A DNA stretch of 64,000 bases from CAWFXC01 sp963819735. GTDB lineage: Bacteria; Actinomycetota; Acidimicrobiia; IMCC26256; DASPTH01. Made by a program: the position numbers and the translations under genes. The notes beneath the pieces are model-generated. The model made no database searches. It saw only the letters and a list, made by a program, of their open reading frames with translations, and was not told where the DNA came from. This document shows, piece after piece, positions 61,712-64,000 of the stretch; the first letter of the stretch is position 1, and each line of letters starts with the position of its first letter. The stretch covers positions 2,232,001 to 2,296,000 of the forward strand of contig CAWFXC010000001.1 of the NCBI GenBank assembly GCA_963819735.1, written 5' to 3'.

Positions 61712-61795
61712 TCGCGAAAAGACTGCTGCGAGCGCGGGCGCAAGCGTGGGTGCGAGCGCCTGTGCGAGCGCCGGTGCTAGCTGGGCTTTTCGCGA
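61712..61795. repeat. Inverted repeat enclosing four 12-bp tandem units
   Basis: TCGCGAAAAG (61712-61721) and CTTTTCGCGA (61786-61795) pair perfectly. Between them lie four imperfect units of 12 bases, starting at 61727 (TGCGAGCGCGGG, CGCAAGCGTGGG, TGCGAGCGCCTG, TGCGAGCGCCGG). The T-run of the right arm resembles an intrinsic terminator for the radical SAM gene; the internal repeats have no obvious role. Confidence 0.75.
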
Positions 61796-61875
61796 CCAGT
61801 CGCGACCGCGCTCGCGCGGTCTCACGCATCGCGGACAGATCGATAGGTGTCACAGGCGGGTCGTAGCGCTGTTCC

Positions 61876-62274
61876 ATGGACTCCGCGATCGATCGACCGG
61901 CGAAGGGTGTCGCCGCGGTGGTCTACGTGCGGATGGCCCCCGCCTTGCGCGAAGCGCTGCGCAACGCCGCGGCGGCCAACGGCGTCTCGCTGAATGCCTC
62001 TGCCGTCCACGCGCTGGGGGCAGCCGCCGGCCCCGACTTTCTGCGCGACGTCTCCCAAGGCGGCAAGCCGAAGACGATCGTGGACGACCGGCGAGTGCCC
62101 CGCCGCCCCGAGCCCTCACGCATGGGATCGCTCGCCGCCGAGTACATCTCCTACTGGGTGGACCGGCAGGGGATCGATCGGCTCATCGAGATCGGGCGGC
62201 GAAGCAAGGACCACGACGTGGTGGGCCTGGTGGGTGGGCCGTCAACGCCGAGCAAGAGACGCTCCGCGAGCTGA
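61876..62274 (+). CDS. Ribbon-helix-helix-like small protein
   Basis: The 132-residue product has a likely RHH core (AAVVYVRMAPALREALRNAA, then NGVSLNASAVHAL, about residues 13-46), as in Arc/CopG/HicB-type DNA-binding proteins. The second half (RMGSLAAEYISYWVDRQG) is helical without a known domain. No toxin gene is adjacent, so an antitoxin role is not supported. It follows the radical SAM gene and the hairpin. Confidence 0.6.
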   Translation: MDSAIDRPAKGVAAVVYVRMAPALREALRNAAAANGVSLNASAVHALGAAAGPDFLRDVSQGGKPKTIVDDRRVPRRPEPSRMGSLAAEYISYWVDRQGIDRLIEIGRRSKDHDVVGLVGGPSTPSKRRSAS

Positions 62275-62291
62275 AGCGATCGGCGTAGCGC

Positions 62292-63482
62292 TCAGGCAGG
62301 CTCGATGTCGACGTCGAGCGCGGCGTGGGCGGCTCGAAGTGACGCCTCGACCTCGGCCGGCGTGTCGCCGCGGGCGAACAGGAATCCCAGGTAGCGGTCG
62401 CCCTCGGGGAGCGGCTGCACGCGACGCCCGTTCGCGACCGTGATCTCGAGCCCCGTGATCCCGGGCACGACCCGCGCGGCGTCCTGGCCCCGTACCGCGC
62501 GCAGCACCCCGGCGCCCGGGATGGGCAGCATCATCACGCCCGACGCCGCGGTCTCGCGGGCGAGTCCGTCGAGCGGCATCCGGAGCGCATGCCGGAGGAT
62601 CAGTTCCTCCAACGCGATGCCAGCCCCGAATCGCAGCGACCGCGCGCAGAGTCCGCCGATCGAGCGCGCCGCGACCTCGATCACCCAGGCCCGGTCACCG
62701 TCGACGCGGACCTCGGCGTGAATAGGGCCTTCCACGAGCCCGAGCGCCGCGCACGCACGCGCGGTCACGTCGCTCACGAGCGCGACGACCTCCACCGGGA
62801 GTCGCGACGGCGTGACGTAGATGGTTTCCTCGAAGTAGGGACCCACGAGGGGATCCGGCTTGTCGAACACCGCGAGCACGTCCAGCGCGCCGGCGCGGAG
62901 CAGGCCCTCGACCGCCACCTCCACCCCGGGGACATACTCCTCGACCAGGATCGGGCCGCCGACGATCGCCCGCACCCGCGCGGCCGCGGCACGCGCGCCC
63001 TCGGCATCGTCGGCCCGGATGACGCCGCGACTCGCCGACAACCCGATCGGCTTCACCACGCACGGGTACCCCACGTCGGGGAGGGCCGACGGGTCGTCGG
63101 CCACCGCGAACCTCGGCTGGGGCACCTCGGCCGCGGCCAGCGCCCGGCGCATCGACGCCTTGTCGCGGGTGGCGGCCACCGCCGCCGGCGGATTGTGCGG
63201 GAACCCGAGCTGTTCGCCCACGGTCGCGGCCACGAGCACGCCCTGATCGTCGACCGCGATCACCGCGTCGATGGGTGCCCGCCGGTCGAGGTCGACGATC
63301 GCCCGGGCCGCGTCCTCGGGATCCGACAGGGGCACGACCACCGCCCGGTCGCCCATGGCGGCCGCCATCGCCTGCGCCTCCTCGGAGCCGACGACCACGT
63401 CGACCCCCAGGTGGGCGGCGGCACGCACGAAATCGGGCGCCCGGTACGTGGCGGTGGGCAGCAGGAGGAGGACACGGGGCAC
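62292..63482 (-). CDS. ATP-grasp domain protein
   Basis: The 396-residue product starts at GTG 63482. The pre-ATP-grasp part has VLLLLPTATYRAPDFV, and the grasp core has YPCVVKPIGLSASRGVI (Lys, Gly loop), ILVEEYVPGVEVAVEGLL, VIEVAARSIGGLC (Glu/Asn-like metal site) and VMMLPIPGAG. It belongs to the carboxylate-amine or -thiol ligases, close to CarB/PurK-like stand-alone forms. It should join a carboxylate to a nucleophile using ATP. It is divergent from the NfuA-like gene and convergent with the RHH gene. Confidence 0.83.
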   Translation of the reverse strand: MPRVLLLLPTATYRAPDFVRAAAHLGVDVVVGSEEAQAMAAAMGDRAVVVPLSDPEDAARAIVDLDRRAPIDAVIAVDDQGVLVAATVGEQLGFPHNPPAAVAATRDKASMRRALAAAEVPQPRFAVADDPSALPDVGYPCVVKPIGLSASRGVIRADDAEGARAAAARVRAIVGGPILVEEYVPGVEVAVEGLLRAGALDVLAVFDKPDPLVGPYFEETIYVTPSRLPVEVVALVSDVTARACAALGLVEGPIHAEVRVDGDRAWVIEVAARSIGGLCARSLRFGAGIALEELILRHALRMPLDGLARETAASGVMMLPIPGAGVLRAVRGQDAARVVPGITGLEITVANGRRVQPLPEGDRYLGFLFARGDTPAEVEASLRAAHAALDVDIEPA

Positions 63483-63500
63483 AGGCGTATCATGGCCGGT

Positions 63501-64000
63501 ATGAACGAGCTGCTGACCATCACCGAGGAAGCACGGGCGACGGTCCTGGAGGTGCGGGCCGCCGAGGCCGACGCCGACGGCCTCGCACTTTGGGTGGAGG
63601 TCAACGGCGAGCAGGCCGGGGCGTACACCTACCTCATGGAGTTCCGTCCGGTGGCCGACCTCGGCCCCGACGTCGTCATCCAGCACCACGACGACCTCCC
63701 CGTCGCCATCCCGGCCGACAGCGTCGACCGGCTGCGGGGCGCCACGCTCGAGTTCCGCGGCGGCATGGTCATGCAGAACCCCAACTACCCGACGCCGGCC
63801 TCCCCGGCCGTGCTCGACCGCCCGCCGGCCGATCTCTCGGGCGAGGTTCCCCAGCGGGTCCTGCAGGTGCTCGAGGAGCAGATCAACCCGGCCATCGCCG
63901 CCCACGGCGGGATGGCGGAGCTGGTCGCGGTCGAGGACAACATCGCTTACCTGCGGCTGTCCGGCGGCTGCCAGGGCTGCGGGATGGCTTCGGTCACCCT
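63501..64000 (+). CDS. nfuA: NfuA-like Fe-S carrier, cut by the window edge
   Basis: The 166 codons present include an A-type/HesB-like N-terminal domain (TITEEARATVLEVRAAE, GAYTYLMEF) without its cysteines, a linker, and the NifU-like domain with its CxxC cluster site (LRLSGGCQGCGMAS). It donates Fe-S clusters to enzymes such as aconitase. The stop codon is beyond 64000. Confidence 0.9.
   Translation, partial: MNELLTITEEARATVLEVRAAEADADGLALWVEVNGEQAGAYTYLMEFRPVADLGPDVVIQHHDDLPVAIPADSVDRLRGATLEFRGGMVMQNPNYPTPASPAVLDRPPADLSGEVPQRVLQVLEEQINPAIAAHGGMAELVAVEDNIAYLRLSGGCQGCGMASVT

Overview
The window is high-GC DNA, densely packed with genes that often overlap by 1-8 bases and use many GTG starts. 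It is actinobacterial. A complete CcmA-I cytochrome c maturation operon, a class E sortase, a DUF5317 membrane protein, a stand-alone RibB and a CCAEP-tail radical SAM protein together point to the class Acidimicrobiia. That placement is an inference from gene content, not a phylogeny.

Region by region. (1) 1-3.0 kb is the end of an integrated element: an excisionase-like HTH protein, two unknown proteins and a tyrosine recombinase interrupted by one in-frame stop. It abuts the 3' remnant of a host gene. (2) 3.1-17.6 kb is chromosomal housekeeping and accessory material: a GT39-type membrane glycosyltransferase, a PhyH-like dioxygenase, a GNAT/cNMP fusion, an amidohydrolase, a ferritin-like protein, a lipoprotein esterase, RibB, a two-component system and a glutaminase-STAS-cNMP fusion. 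(3) 17.6-22.1 kb is a thiamin operon (thiN-thiB-thiP-thiQ, minus strand) led by a TPP riboswitch. (4) 22.1-32.7 kb holds catabolic and redox genes: a Leu/Val/Phe-type dehydrogenase, a YVTN lipoprotein, NUDIX, aldo/keto reductase, CoxM and CoxS without CoxL, dienelactone hydrolase, CPBP protease, a histone-deacetylase-like gene and a phosphoribosyltransferase. (5) 32.8-37.2 kb is a stress-response partner-switching cluster: SigB/F-type sigma factor, two STAS antagonists, two RsbW-like proteins and an RsbU-like phosphatase. (6) 37.5-46.4 kb carries an acyltransferase, TetR plus aldo/keto reductase, a glycosyltransferase, a gene-poor stretch and two degenerate HD-GYP membrane proteins. (7) 46.4-49.2 kb has DUF5317, a lipoyl-like mini-protein, a fresh IS481-family insertion and a sortase. 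(8) 49.3-56.2 kb is the ccm operon. (9) 56.2-64 kb has cyclophilin, a DUF2236 protein, Rrf2, aconitase, the CCAEP radical SAM protein, an RHH-like protein, an ATP-grasp enzyme and the start of an NfuA-like Fe-S carrier.

The most striking global feature is a run of seven single-base frameshifts in otherwise well-conserved genes between 22.1 and 47.0 kb, several in short G/C runs, with none seen in genes on either side. They could be real gene decay or base-call/assembly errors. They are marked as pseudogenes here, with the reading that would restore each protein.

The best candidates for under-described biology are the CCAEP-tail radical SAM protein with its repeat-rich downstream hairpin, the glutaminase-STAS-cNMP fusion, the partner-switching module whose two kinase-like proteins lack the usual N-box asparagine, and the 440-base gene-poor stretch before the HD-GYP pair.
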